This document shows positions 1-8,988 of a DNA stretch of 64,000 bases, in pieces. A program made the position numbers and the translations under genes. Every line of letters begins with the position of its first letter. Position 1 is the stretch's first letter. The stretch covers positions 2,108,001-2,172,000 of the forward strand of contig NZ_AP027729.1 in NCBI RefSeq assembly GCF_030296575.1. Direction: 5' to 3'. The notes under the pieces were generated by a model. That model was not told where the DNA came from and did not search any database. It saw nothing but the letters and a program-made list of their open reading frames with translations. Source of the DNA: Paraoerskovia sediminicola. Its GTDB lineage: Bacteria; Actinomycetota; Actinomycetes; Actinomycetales; Cellulomonadaceae.

Positions 1-772
1 CGAAGTCGTCGAGCGGGAGCGCAACTCCGTGGTCGTCGGGGGCAAGGAGCTCACCGCGTCGCAGCTCGTCGAGAAGCTCGGCTTCACCAAGGAGCGGGCG
101 CGGACCCCGGTGCGCGACCTCTCGGGCGGCGAGCGGCGGCGCCTCCAGCTGCTGCGGCTGCTCGTGACCGAGCCGAACGTGCTGCTGCTCGACGAACCCA
201 CGAACGACCTCGACACGGACACGCTCGCGGCGCTCGAGGACCTGCTCGACGGGTATCCGGGCACGCTGATCGTCGTCTCGCACGACCGGTACCTGCTCGA
301 GCGCGTCTGCGACCGGCAGGTGGCGCTGCTCGGGGACGGCCAGATCCGTGACCTGCCCGGGGGCGTCGAGCAGTACCTGGAGCTGCGGCGTGCGGCCGCG
401 GCCGGTCGTGGGGCCGTCGGCTCGGGGGCAGCCGGCGCCGGCGCGTCGGGTGGCTCAAGAGCGGCGGGAGCTGCAGGGCCCGGCGGAGGGGCAGTGGCGG
501 GAGGTGGCCCCGACGGCGTTGCGGCGCAGCCCGCAGCCCCCGTCGCCGGGCCGTCGCCGGCCGAGCTCCGCGCCGCGAAGAAGGAGCTGACCCGCATCGA
601 GCGCAGGCTCGGCAAGATCGCGGAGTCCGAGGCCAGGATCCACGCGAAGATGGCCGAGCAGGCGACGGACCACGAGGCGGTGGGAGCGCTCGACACGCAG
701 CTCCGCGAGCTCGCGGACGAGAAGGACGAGCTCGAGGCCGCGTGGCTGGAGGCCGCCGAGATCGCGGGGTGA
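1..772 (+). CDS. ABC-F family ATPase, C-terminal part (5' end outside window)
   Basis: The reading frame is open from base 2 with no start in the window, so this is the 3' part of a gene that begins upstream. It shows the second ATPase domain of a soluble ABC-F protein: signature LSGGERRR, Walker B VLLLDEPTNDLD and switch motif VVSHDRYLL. There are no membrane segments. A Gly/Ala-rich linker (about residues 125-180 of the visible part) leads to a charged coiled-coil C-terminal domain of the Uup type. ABC-F proteins act on the ribosome or in DNA/RNA processes, not in transport. The exact subfamily (Uup, EttA or resistance type) cannot be decided without the N-terminal half. About 220 bases with no gene follow. 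Confidence 0.9.
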   Translation, partial: EVVERERNSVVVGGKELTASQLVEKLGFTKERARTPVRDLSGGERRRLQLLRLLVTEPNVLLLDEPTNDLDTDTLAALEDLLDGYPGTLIVVSHDRYLLERVCDRQVALLGDGQIRDLPGGVEQYLELRRAAAAGRGAVGSGAAGAGASGGSRAAGAAGPGGGAVAGGGPDGVAAQPAAPVAGPSPAELRAAKKELTRIERRLGKIAESEARIHAKMAEQATDHEAVGALDTQLRELADEKDELEAAWLEAAEIAG

Positions 773-978
773 TGCCGCGTCGGTTGCGCTGGGCTCCGGC
801 TCCGCGGCTCGTCGGGGCCTCCCGGACTGCCAGGACGCAGCAGGCCTCTCGCGCCCCTCGGGCCTCTCCGGCCTGGTGGGGCCCTCGGACCCGCGAGTGA
901 GACCCTGCGACCGCTGACCGTCACCCGCACGTCGTGTCGTGTTGGGGCGGAGTTCGCCGGGCGGTGACCTCGTGTCCC

Positions 979-984
979 TACCGT
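979..984 (+). promoter_or_regulatory. -10 element of a leaderless ugd transcript
   Basis: TACCGT lies 7 bases before the GTG start of the UDP-glucose dehydrogenase gene, and no ribosome binding site is visible. This is the actinobacterial leaderless arrangement. No convincing -35 was seen. The rest of 773-991 holds nothing recognisable. Confidence 0.45.
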
Positions 985-991
985 CCGGTGC

Positions 992-2367
992 GTGCGGATA
1001 TCGGTGATCGGGTGCGGGTACCTCGGAGCGGTCCACGCTGCCGCGATGGCCGAGCTCGGTCACGAGGTGGTCGGTGTCGACAGCGACGCCGAGAAGGTCG
1101 AGTACCTCTCACGGGGCAAGGCGCCGTTCTACGAGCCGGGCCTCCCAGAGATCCTGACCTCCGCGACCGTGACCGGACGCCTCCGCTTCACGACGGACCT
1201 CGCCGCGGTCACCGGTTCGGCCGTGCACTTCCTCGCCGTCGGGACCCCGCAGTCGTCCGACGGGCAGAGCGCGGACCTGCGCTTCGTCGACGCCGCCGTT
1301 GCGGCGCTGCTCCTCACCTGCGTCCCGGCGACCTGGTCGTCGGCAAGAGCACCGTGCCCGTGGGCACCGCCGCACGGCTGCGCGACGACGTCCGCGCCAC
1401 CGGCGCAGACCTCGTCTGGAACCCGGAGTTCCTGCGCGAAGGGCACGCCGTCCAGGACACGATCTCGCCCGACCGCATCGTGTACGGGGTCGCGGCTGAC
1501 GACCCGCCGTCCAGCCCGTCGCCCGACCCGTCGTCCAGTGCGTCGCCCGCAGGTGACGCAGCAGGCTGTGGAGCGGCCGCGCGGTCCGTCGCCGTGCTCG
1601 ACGAGGTCTACGCAGCGGCCATCGCGGCGGGGACCCCGCGCCTCGTGACCGATCTCGCGACGGCCGAGCTCGTCAAGACCGCGGCCAACGCGTTCCTGGC
1701 GACCAAGATCTCCTTCATCAACGCGATGGCCGAGATCGCTGAGGTCGCGGGCGCCGACGTGACGCAGCTGGCCGACGCGATCGGCCACGACGCACGCATC
1801 GGTCGCGCGTTCCTCAACGCGGGGGTCGGCTTCGGAGGAGGCTGTCTCCCCAAGGACATCCGCGCCGTCACGGCCCGAGCCAAAGAGCTCGGCCGCGGCG
1901 AGTCGCTGCGCTTCCTGGAGGAGGTCGACGCGATCAACCTCCGGCGGCGGGAGCGCGTCGTCGGGCTGGTCGTCGACGCTCTCGACGGCTCGGTCTTCGG
2001 CAAGAAGGTCGCGGTCCTGGGCGTCACGTTCAAGCCGGAGTCGGACGACGTCCGTGACTCCCCGGCGCTCGACGTCGCCGTCCGCCTCAAGGGCCTGGGC
2101 GCGGAGGTCGTCGCGACGGACCCGCAGGGCATCGAGAACGCGCGCGCCCGGCACCCCCAGCTCCTGTACACGCCCGAGACGACCGAGGCCCTGCGGCACG
2201 CGGACGCCGTCGTCCTCGTCACCGAGTGGCGCGCGTACCGGGACCTCGACCCGGTCGCCGTCGCCGAGATCGCGCGCGGCTCGGTGGTCGTCGACGGCCG
2301 CAACGTGCTCGACCGTGCTGCGTGGCGCGACGCCGGCTGGACCTACGTCGGCATGGGTCGGCCGTAG
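992..2367 (+). CDS. ugd: UDP-glucose 6-dehydrogenase (single-base frameshift near 1312)
   Basis: Oxidises UDP-glucose to UDP-glucuronate with two NAD+, supplying a precursor for surface polysaccharides. The N-terminal frame (from GTG 992) has the Rossmann motif VIGCGYLG and ends its homology at FVDAAVAALL. The match resumes in the next frame at HLRPGDLVVGKSTVPVG and runs to the stop, including the catalytic-cysteine motif GGGCLPKDI and the C-terminal UDP-binding domain. One missing C near 1312-1313 explains the break; adding it gives 459 codons including stop. A Pro/Ser/Ala-rich insertion of about 25 residues (near 1500-1580) separates the NAD domain from the helix that follows and is unusual for the family. 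The break is probably a sequencing error. The gene lies about 20 kb from the EPS cluster. Confidence 0.88.
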
Positions 2368-2522
2368 CGGACCTCGCCACCTGCGCGCTACCCGCGTGGC
2401 GCCTTCGCGCCGCTCGCGTGCCGCCTTCGCGGCGAGGTCGTAGCGTTGCGCGACGTGCTCACCGGGCGACGGCACGGGGCAGCCATACCCGTGACCGGGG
2501 CTCTGGAACCCCGCGACCGGGA

Positions 2523-3826
2523 CTACCGGTGCGGCTCGGCGTCCGGCCGGTCGGGCGCGTCGGGCGCCGGGGCGGTCGCGAGGAGCCCGCAGACGGTCAT
2601 GACGCCGAGGACGGCGAGGACGATCGACAGCGGTGCCGTCCAGCCGTCCGTCGCGTCATGGACGGCGCCGAGCGCGCTGGGGCCGAGTGCGGCGCAGGCG
2701 TAGCCCACGGTCTGGACCGCCCCCGACATCTGGCGCGCGGCGCGGGGCTGCCGGCGCGGCGGACGACGGTCGTGAAGACGACGACGAAGTTCGCTCCCTG
2801 CGCCACACCCGCCAGCGAGGCCCACAGCGGCCACAGGTCGGGCGCCGCGAGCAGGCCCACGGGCAGCGTGAGCCAGCAGGCCGCGACCGCGGCGAACACC
2901 GCGCGCATGGGGACGCCTCGGGAGATCACGGCAGGCACCCCCAGCGCGCCCGCGATCGCGAGCAGCTGGAAGAGCGACGCCGCAGCGCCGGCGCCGGAGG
3001 CGCCGAGTCCCACGCCGTCCGCCAGGATCGACGGCAACCACGCCGAGATCGCGTAGTAGCAGAAGGCCTGGCCGGCGAACGCGGCGGTCAGCAGCCACGT
3101 CACGGGGCGCCGGAGGGCGCCGATCTCCGGCGGCTCGTCCGGTGCGTCGTGGGCCGCGGCGTGAGCGGTCCCGGGGCCGGTGTCGGGTGCAGGGTCCGCG
3201 TCGGCCGCGAGGTCCGGGCCTCCTGCAGGCTCCGGGCCGGCGGTCGCGGAGGGCCCCGGTCGGGTCGTGCCGCCGTGCGCCCGCCGTCGTCGTCGCGACG
3301 CGATGCTCCAGGGGATCCAGGCGATCGGCACGAGGACGACCCAGCTCGCGAGCGCCCAGCGCCAGCCCACCTGGGCGGCGAGCGGCGCGGTGAGCGAGGT
3401 CGTGAGCACGGACCCGAGGTTCAGGGCGGCGGTGTACAGGCCGGTGACGGTGCCGGCGGCGCTGCGGAAGTCGCGATGGATCACGAGCGGCATCGCGACG
3501 TTGCCTGCGGTGATCGCCAGGCCGATCACGACGGTCCCGGCGAAGGCCGCCCCGACGTCGCCCACGGAGCGCAGGACGATCCCGCCGATCAGGCCGAGGA
3601 ACGAGATCGTCACGACCTGCTCGATCCCGAGCCGCGCGACGAGGGCTGACACGGCGGGCGTGGCGAGGGCGAAGCACAGGACGGGGAGCCCGGTGAGCAG
3701 CCCCACGGTCGTGGCCGTGAGCGCGAGGTCGGTCGTGACGTCGTCGACGACCGGCGCGAGCGCGGTGATCGGGCTGCGGAGGTTGAGCGCGTAGAGCAGG
3801 ACCGCGGCCAGCAGCAGGCCGGTCAC
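2523..3826 (-). CDS. CynX/NimT-type MFS transporter (frameshift near 2752)
   Basis: Predicted inner-membrane major facilitator with about 12 hydrophobic segments and a charged cytoplasmic loop in the middle (Arg-rich, then Pro/Ala/Asp-rich, about residues 175-225). The N-terminal motif NLRSPITALAPV is typical of the CynX/NimT group, which includes cyanate and 2-nitroimidazole transporters; the substrate here is unknown. The last ~75 residues lie in another frame (RQMSGAVQTVGYACAALGPS onward), so one base is missing near 2750-2754. With it restored the gene is 435 codons. The GTG at 3826 is the first start in frame, but the frame stays open upstream, so the N-terminus could be longer and could overlap the end of the MarR gene. 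Same strand as the MarR gene, 43 bases downstream of it. Confidence 0.8.
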
Positions 3827-3869
3827 GCCTCCGGCCGGGAGCCCGCCCGCGACGGCGCGGCGCCGGCGC

Positions 3870-4373
3870 TCAGTCGTCGAACTGTCCGGACACGAGGCGG
3901 AGCAGGTCCGCGAGCTCGGTGCGCTCGGTGGGCCCGAGGGGTTCGAGCACCGACCGTTCGACGTCCAGCAGGTCGCTCATCGCGGCGTCGACCGCAGCGC
4001 GTCCGGTCGGGGTGAGCTGGACGAGGATCCCGCGACGGTCGTCGGGGGAGCGGTGCCGCTCGACGAGGCCGCGGGACTCGAGGCGGTCGATGCGGTTCGT
4101 CATGGTCCCGCTGGTGACCAGCGTCTGCGTGATCAGGGCGCCGGGGGACAGCCGATAGGGCTCGCCTGCGCGGCGCAGCGCCGAGAGGACGTCGAACTCC
4201 CAGGTCTCGAGGCTCCTGCGGGCGAACGCGGCGCGCCGGGCGAGATCGAGGTGGCGTGCGAGCCGGCTGACGCGGGAGAACACCGTCAGCGGTTCGACGT
4301 CCAGGTCCGGACGCTCCCGCTGCCAGGCGAGGACGATGCGGTCGACCTCGTCGTCGCGGTTCAGGTGGGCCAT
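3870..4373 (-). CDS. MarR-family transcriptional regulator
   Basis: A 167-residue winged-helix regulator. The sequence shows the recognition region (SGTMTNRIDRLESRGLVER) followed by the wing (RSPDDRRGILVQLT), the hallmark of MarR proteins; dimerisation helices flank it. ATG 4373 was chosen because it gives the usual family length; the frame is open further upstream. A perfect 10+1+10 palindrome lies 26 bases before the start and is a likely autoregulatory operator. The MFS transporter downstream on the same strand is the obvious candidate target. The molybdopterin oxidoreductase ends inside the operator. Ligand unknown. Confidence 0.92.
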   Translation of the reverse strand: MAHLNRDDEVDRIVLAWQRERPDLDVEPLTVFSRVSRLARHLDLARRAAFARRSLETWEFDVLSALRRAGEPYRLSPGALITQTLVTSGTMTNRIDRLESRGLVERHRSPDDRRGILVQLTPTGRAAVDAAMSDLLDVERSVLEPLGPTERTELADLLRLVSGQFDD

Positions 4374-4398
4374 GGCACGAGCGTATCCGATTCCTCTC

Positions 4399-4419
4399 GA
4401 CGTCAAGACTCTTGACGTC
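4399..4419. promoter_or_regulatory. Palindromic operator upstream of the MarR gene
   Basis: Two perfect 10-base arms, GACGTCAAGA and TCTTGACGTC, are separated by one C. The nested core TTGACGTC/GACGTCAA resembles sites bound by many MarR dimers. It overlaps the last codons and stop of the upstream oxidoreductase gene (stop at 4418-4420), so the MarR promoter must lie inside or next to that coding end. Confidence 0.7.
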
Positions 4420-6775
4420 ACGCCACCTCGGTCGGTGCCGGGACCCGTTCCAGCCGCACGACGACGGCCTTGGAGACGGGCGTGTTGCTGGACTCGGCGG
4501 TCGCGTCGAGCGGTACGAGAACGTTGGCCTCCGGGAAGTAGGCCGCCGCGCACCCGCGCGCGGTGGGGTAGGCGACGACCCGCTGTGCCGGGAGCACGCG
4601 GTCGACGCCGTCCCTGAACTCGCTGTGGACGTCCACCGTGTCGCCGTCGGCCAGCCCGAGGTCGGCCAGGTCCTGGGGGTTGACGAAGACCACGGCGCGG
4701 CCGCCCCGGATGCCGCGGTAGCGGTCGTCCCGCGAGTAGATCGTCGTGTTGAACTGGTCGTGCGAGCGCACGGTCTGCAGCAGCAGCCGGCCCGGCGGGC
4801 ACGTCACCGGCGCGAGCGCGTTCACCGTGAGGTGCGCCCGGCCGTCGGGCGTCGGGAACGTCCGCGAGTCCCGGGGCGGGTGCGGCAGCACGAACCCGCC
4901 CTCGCGCCGGATCTTCGCGGCATAGTCCTCGCACCCGGGTACGACGCGCGCGATGTGCCCGCGCACCACGTCGTAGTCGCGCTCGAACGCCGCCCAGTCC
5001 ACGGGGACGGGGCCCCGCGCGCTCGAGGCGAGGACGGCGTCCGCCATCCGGGAGACGATCGCGACCTCGGAGAGCAGGTCGCTCCCGACGGGTTCGACGC
5101 GGCCCCGCGAGGCGTGGACCGCGCACACCGTGTCCTCGACGGTGACCATCTGCTCGCCGGAGGCCTGGCGGTCGATCTCGGTGCGCCCGAGCGTGGGCAG
5201 GATCAGCGCCTCCCGCCCGACGACCGCGTGCGAGCGGTTGAGCTTGGTCGAGATCTGGACGGTGAGCTCGCTGCGCTGCACGGCGGCCTCGGCCGCCCGG
5301 GAGTCCGAGATCGCGCCGACGAGGTTCCCGCCCAGGGCGACGAGCGCCCGGACGCGGCCCTCGCCCATGGCTCGGATCGTGTCGACGGCGTCGAGCCCGT
5401 GCGCGCGGGGGACGGGGAACCCGAACTCGGCCTCGAGCGCCGCGAGGAACGGCTCGGGCATGCGTTCCCAGATCCCCATCGTCCGGTCGCCCTGGACGTT
5501 GGAGTGCCCGCGGATCGGCGAGGCCCCCGCGCCGGGGCGCCCGATGTTCCCCCGCAGCAGCAGGAGGTTGACGATCTCCTTGATCGTCGCGACGGCCCGG
5601 GTGTGCTGGGTCAGGCCCATCGCCCACGTCACGATCGTGGCGTCGGCCGCGACGTACGCCTCGGCGAGGGCGTCGATGTCGGACGACGTGAGACCGGTCG
5701 CGGTCAGGACCTCGCCCTCGTCGAGGTCGGCCAGGTGGGCGGTGAGCTCGTCGAGGCCCGTCGTGCTCGCCGCGAGGAACTCGTGGTCGAGCACCTCGCC
5801 GGGCCGCGCGGACTCGGCGGCGAGGACGCGCTTCGACACGGCCTGCAGGAGCGCCATGTCGCCGCCGAGCCTGATCTGCAGGAACTGGTCGGCGAGCTCG
5901 GTGCCCTTGCCCGCGAGGCCCCGCACGGTCTGCGGGTTCTTGTAGCGCCGGAGCCCGGCCTCGGGGAGCGGGTTGACCACGACGATCCGGGCGCCGTTCC
6001 GCTTGGCCGCCTCGAGCGCGGTGAGCATGCGGGGATGGTTGGTGCCGGGGTTCTGGCCCATGACGACGATCAGGTCCGCGCGGGCGAAGTCGTCGTAGCT
6101 GATCGTGGCCTTGCCGACCCCGATCGTCTGCCCGAGCGCCGACCCGGTCGACTCGTGGCACATGTTCGAGCAGTCGGGGAGGTTGTTCGTGCCGAACGCG
6201 CGGGCGAAGAGCTGGTACGTGAACGCGGCCTCGTTCGACGCGCGGCCGCTCGTGTAGAACGCGGCCTCGTCGGGGGAGTCGAGCGAGCTCAGCCGATCGG
6301 CGACGATCTCGAAGGCACGGTCCCAGCCGATCGGCTCGTAGTGGTCGGCGCCGGCCGGCTTGTGGACCGGCTCGACGAGCCGGCCCTGCTGGCCCAGCCA
6401 GTACTCGGAGCGGGTGAGCAGGTCGTCGATCCCGTGCTCGGCCCAGAACTCGGTCGGGACGGTGAGCGGGGTCGCCTCCCACGTCACAGCCTTCGCACCG
6501 TTCTCGCAGAACTCGGCGGTGTGGCGGTGGCTCGGGTCCGGCCACGCGCAGCTCATGCAGTCGAAGCCGTCCTTCTGGTTCATCGACGTGAGGAGCTTCG
6601 CGGTGCGTGCCGCCCCCATGCCTCGGAGGGCGGGCGCGAGAGCATGCGTGATCCCGGGGAAGCCCGCGACCCACTCCTTGGGGGGTCCGACCCTCGTGGG
6701 TGGGCCCGCGCTCGTGTCGGCGACGGCATCGGCACCGGCACCAGCGCCGTGGTCTCGGCCGTGGTTCGGGCTCAC
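4418..6775 (-). CDS. FdhF/YdeP-family molybdopterin oxidoreductase
   Basis: A 785-residue member of the molybdopterin oxidoreductase superfamily, close to the YdeP group annotated as formate-dehydrogenase-like. Visible features: an N-terminal cysteine cluster (DCMSCAW, then FCENG) that could hold an Fe-S centre, the catalytic-region motif NMCHESTG with a possible Mo-ligand Cys, cofactor-binding stretches such as VVMGQNPGTNHPR, and a C-terminal molydopterin-dinucleotide-binding domain. No Tat signal is seen, so it is probably cytoplasmic. The GTG start at 6775 overlaps the fdhD stop (GTGA), so the two are translationally coupled. FdhD is the sulfurtransferase for formate dehydrogenases, which supports a formate-type activity, but the true substrate of YdeP proteins is not settled. 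Confidence 0.92.
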   Translation of the reverse strand: MSPNHGRDHGAGAGADAVADTSAGPPTRVGPPKEWVAGFPGITHALAPALRGMGAARTAKLLTSMNQKDGFDCMSCAWPDPSHRHTAEFCENGAKAVTWEATPLTVPTEFWAEHGIDDLLTRSEYWLGQQGRLVEPVHKPAGADHYEPIGWDRAFEIVADRLSSLDSPDEAAFYTSGRASNEAAFTYQLFARAFGTNNLPDCSNMCHESTGSALGQTIGVGKATISYDDFARADLIVVMGQNPGTNHPRMLTALEAAKRNGARIVVVNPLPEAGLRRYKNPQTVRGLAGKGTELADQFLQIRLGGDMALLQAVSKRVLAAESARPGEVLDHEFLAASTTGLDELTAHLADLDEGEVLTATGLTSSDIDALAEAYVAADATIVTWAMGLTQHTRAVATIKEIVNLLLLRGNIGRPGAGASPIRGHSNVQGDRTMGIWERMPEPFLAALEAEFGFPVPRAHGLDAVDTIRAMGEGRVRALVALGGNLVGAISDSRAAEAAVQRSELTVQISTKLNRSHAVVGREALILPTLGRTEIDRQASGEQMVTVEDTVCAVHASRGRVEPVGSDLLSEVAIVSRMADAVLASSARGPVPVDWAAFERDYDVVRGHIARVVPGCEDYAAKIRREGGFVLPHPPRDSRTFPTPDGRAHLTVNALAPVTCPPGRLLLQTVRSHDQFNTTIYSRDDRYRGIRGGRAVVFVNPQDLADLGLADGDTVDVHSEFRDGVDRVLPAQRVVAYPTARGCAAAYFPEANVLVPLDATAESSNTPVSKAVVVRLERVPAPTEVA

Positions 6776-7698
6776 GCCGCGTCTCCCGCGCGACTGGCCG
6801 ACCCCGTGGCCGGCTCCGTGACGGACTCCCTGCCCGATTCACTGCCCGACGCCGTGCCTGATTCCGTGACCCGATGGTCGCCGGTGTAGACGACCATCGA
6901 CCTGTCGCGGACGAACCCGACGAGGGTGAGGCCCGACTCCTCGGCGAGCTCGGCGGCCAGCGACGACGGCGCGGAGACCGACGCCAGCATCGGGATCCCT
7001 GCCATCACGGCCTTCTGCGTGAGCTCGAAGCTCGCGCGGCCGGAGACCACGAGCACCGCACCCCGCAGCGGGAGCATCCCGCGCACTGCGGCCCACCCGA
7101 CGACCTTGTCGACGGCGTTGTGCCGGCCGACGTCCTCGCGGACCACGAGCGGTTCACCGGTGCGGCCGTCGAAGATCCCGGCCGCGTGCAGGCCCCCGGT
7201 CCGGTCGAAGACCGTCTGAGCGCTGCGGAGCCGGTCCGGGAGCGCGGTGATCAGGGCTGCGTCGACGGTCAGCGGGTCCGCGTCGACCGTGAAGGCGCTC
7301 CGGGTGCGGACGGCGTCGATCGACGACTTGCCGCACAGCCCGCACGCGCTGGACGTGAAGAACTCGCGGGCCGTCGTCGGGTCGGGCGCGGCGACGCCGG
7401 GGGCGAGCCGGACGTCGAGGACGTTGTAGGTGTTCTCGCCCTGTCCGGGCGGTCCCGAGGACCCGGCGCAGTACCGGGCGGTGCTGACCTGCTCGCCCGA
7501 CGTGACGACGCCCTCGGAGACCAGGAACCCCGTGGCCAGCTCGATGTCGTGCCCGGGGGTGCGCATCGTCACCGCGAGGGAGCGACCACCGACCCGCAGC
7601 TCGAGCGGTTCCTCCCCGGCCAACAGGTCCTCGCGGTGCGAGGTGCGCTCGCCGGGGGTGTGGCGAGCGACGCGGCGGCGGACGGTGACGCGGGTCAT
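6772..7698 (-). CDS. fdhD: Formate dehydrogenase accessory sulfurtransferase FdhD
   Basis: FdhD passes sulfur from a cysteine desulfurase to the Mo-bis-MGD cofactor of formate dehydrogenases, which they need for activity. The 308-residue protein has the conserved CGLCGK cysteine pair (about residues 125-130), the EDVGRHNAVDKVVG motif and the SGRASFELTQKAVMAGIP region. The C-terminal ~30 residues are a Ser/Glu/Gly-rich tail not typical of the family. ATG 7698 is the start. It is the first gene of a two-gene operon with the oxidoreductase, overlapping it by 4 bases. Confidence 0.96.
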   Translation of the reverse strand: MTRVTVRRRVARHTPGERTSHREDLLAGEEPLELRVGGRSLAVTMRTPGHDIELATGFLVSEGVVTSGEQVSTARYCAGSSGPPGQGENTYNVLDVRLAPGVAAPDPTTAREFFTSSACGLCGKSSIDAVRTRSAFTVDADPLTVDAALITALPDRLRSAQTVFDRTGGLHAAGIFDGRTGEPLVVREDVGRHNAVDKVVGWAAVRGMLPLRGAVLVVSGRASFELTQKAVMAGIPMLASVSAPSSLAAELAEESGLTLVGFVRDRSMVVYTGDHRVTESGTASGSESGRESVTEPATGSASRAGDAA

Positions 7699-7737
7699 CT
7701 CTCGGTTCTAGCAGACGTGAGGGGGACCCGGGGACCG

Positions 7738-8988
7738 TCAGGCCGAGCGCAGCGCGTCCTTGACCTTGATGCGGGCGCCCATCCGCAGCACCGCGTTCGA
7801 GTAGATCCGGGACGCGAACCACACGAGCACCGGTACGACCGCGATCGACAGGGCGAGGGAGATGCCGATCTCCCACGGAGCCGCGGCGTCCAGGGCGATG
7901 CGGACCGGCATGATCAGCGGCCCGCAGAACGGCAGGTACGAGAGCCAGGCGACGAGCGGGCTGTCGGGCTGCCACGGGGCGAGGCTCACGCCGATGATGT
8001 ACGGGATCATCATCAGCGCCGTGAACGGGGCGATCACGGCGCCGACGTCTTCCTGACGGGACACGAGCGACGCCGCGCCCGCGATCGCGAACGCGTAGGT
8101 GAGGAACCCGAGGACGTACCAGACGACCACCCACGCCGCGGTCGCCCCGAGGTCGAGCTCCCCGGGGTCGACCAGACCGAGCGCGGTGGCCGTCGCCGCG
8201 CCGCTGCCGGCGACGAGCGCGACCTGCATCAGCCCGATCGCGCCGATACCGACGACCTTGCCGGTCAGGAGCTGCCACGGTCGGATCGTCGCGAGCAGGA
8301 GCTCCACGACCCGGCTCTGCTTCTCCTCGACGACGCCCTGGGCGAGGAGCTGCCCGGTGGTCATCAGGGTGATGAAGATGAGGATGCCGGTCGCGAGGCC
8401 GGTGACGTACCGCGCGGGGTCGAACTCCTCCTCGGGCTCGAGCGTGGTGACGGTCGGCTCGGCCGCGGAGACGTCGGCGGCCACGCTCGCCGGGTCGCCG
8501 CCCAGCTCGCGGATCGCGTCGTCCAGGGCCGCCTGCTGGTTCACCGAGGACAGCACGGCCCAGAGCGCGCCGTCCACGTCGGACTCGACGACGATCCCGA
8601 GGTCCCCGGCGCTGCCGGTGACGACCGCGTCGAGGTCGCCGTCGCGGATCGCCTGCTCGCCGGCGGCCTCGTCCGCGACCTCGGTCACGGTGATGTCCGT
8701 CCCCGTCTCCGCTGCGCCGGCCTCGAGCGGAGCCTCGACGGCGGCCGCGCTGGGGACGACGCCGACGCGCTGCCCCTCGGGTCCGGAGGACTGCACGAGG
8801 TTCAGGACGAAACCACCGGCGACGACAGCCAGGACGAGCAGCACCGTCGTGATGATGAACGCCTTCGAGGTGACGCGGGTGCGGATCTCCCGACCGGCGA
8901 CGAGGCGGATCGCGCTCCCGGCCGTCCCGGTGCGGTCCGTCGTAGGCGTGTTTGTCGGTGTGGGCGTGCGCCCGCCGGCGGTGCTCAT
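7738..8988 (-). CDS. ABC-2 type exporter permease (NatB-like)
   Basis: A 416-residue membrane protein. One N-terminal transmembrane segment (about residues 40-65, after a Thr/Pro-rich head) is followed by a ~170-residue extracellular region rich in Asp/Glu/Ala, then five or six C-terminal membrane segments starting near residue 200. This is the NatB/YhaP layout of ABC-2 permeases. The start overlaps the stop of the partner ATPase (ATGA). The NatAB family is linked to Na+ or drug export, but the substrate here is unknown. Third gene of a TetR-ATPase-permease operon. Confidence 0.9.
   Translation of the reverse strand: MSTAGGRTPTPTNTPTTDRTGTAGSAIRLVAGREIRTRVTSKAFIITTVLLVLAVVAGGFVLNLVQSSGPEGQRVGVVPSAAAVEAPLEAGAAETGTDITVTEVADEAAGEQAIRDGDLDAVVTGSAGDLGIVVESDVDGALWAVLSSVNQQAALDDAIRELGGDPASVAADVSAAEPTVTTLEPEEEFDPARYVTGLATGILIFITLMTTGQLLAQGVVEEKQSRVVELLLATIRPWQLLTGKVVGIGAIGLMQVALVAGSGAATATALGLVDPGELDLGATAAWVVVWYVLGFLTYAFAIAGAASLVSRQEDVGAVIAPFTALMMIPYIIGVSLAPWQPDSPLVAWLSYLPFCGPLIMPVRIALDAAAPWEIGISLALSIAVVPVLVWFASRIYSNAVLRMGARIKVKDALRSA

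Noticed and set aside
2440..2522. Terminator between ugd and the MFS gene
   Set aside because: Only a 5-bp stem (CGGGG/CCCCG) with an 8-base loop could be drawn; too weak to report as a feature.
4560..6890. Long plus-strand open frames opposite the oxidoreductase and fdhD
   Set aside because: They lack domains and cover clearly conserved minus-strand genes with overlapping start/stop coupling.
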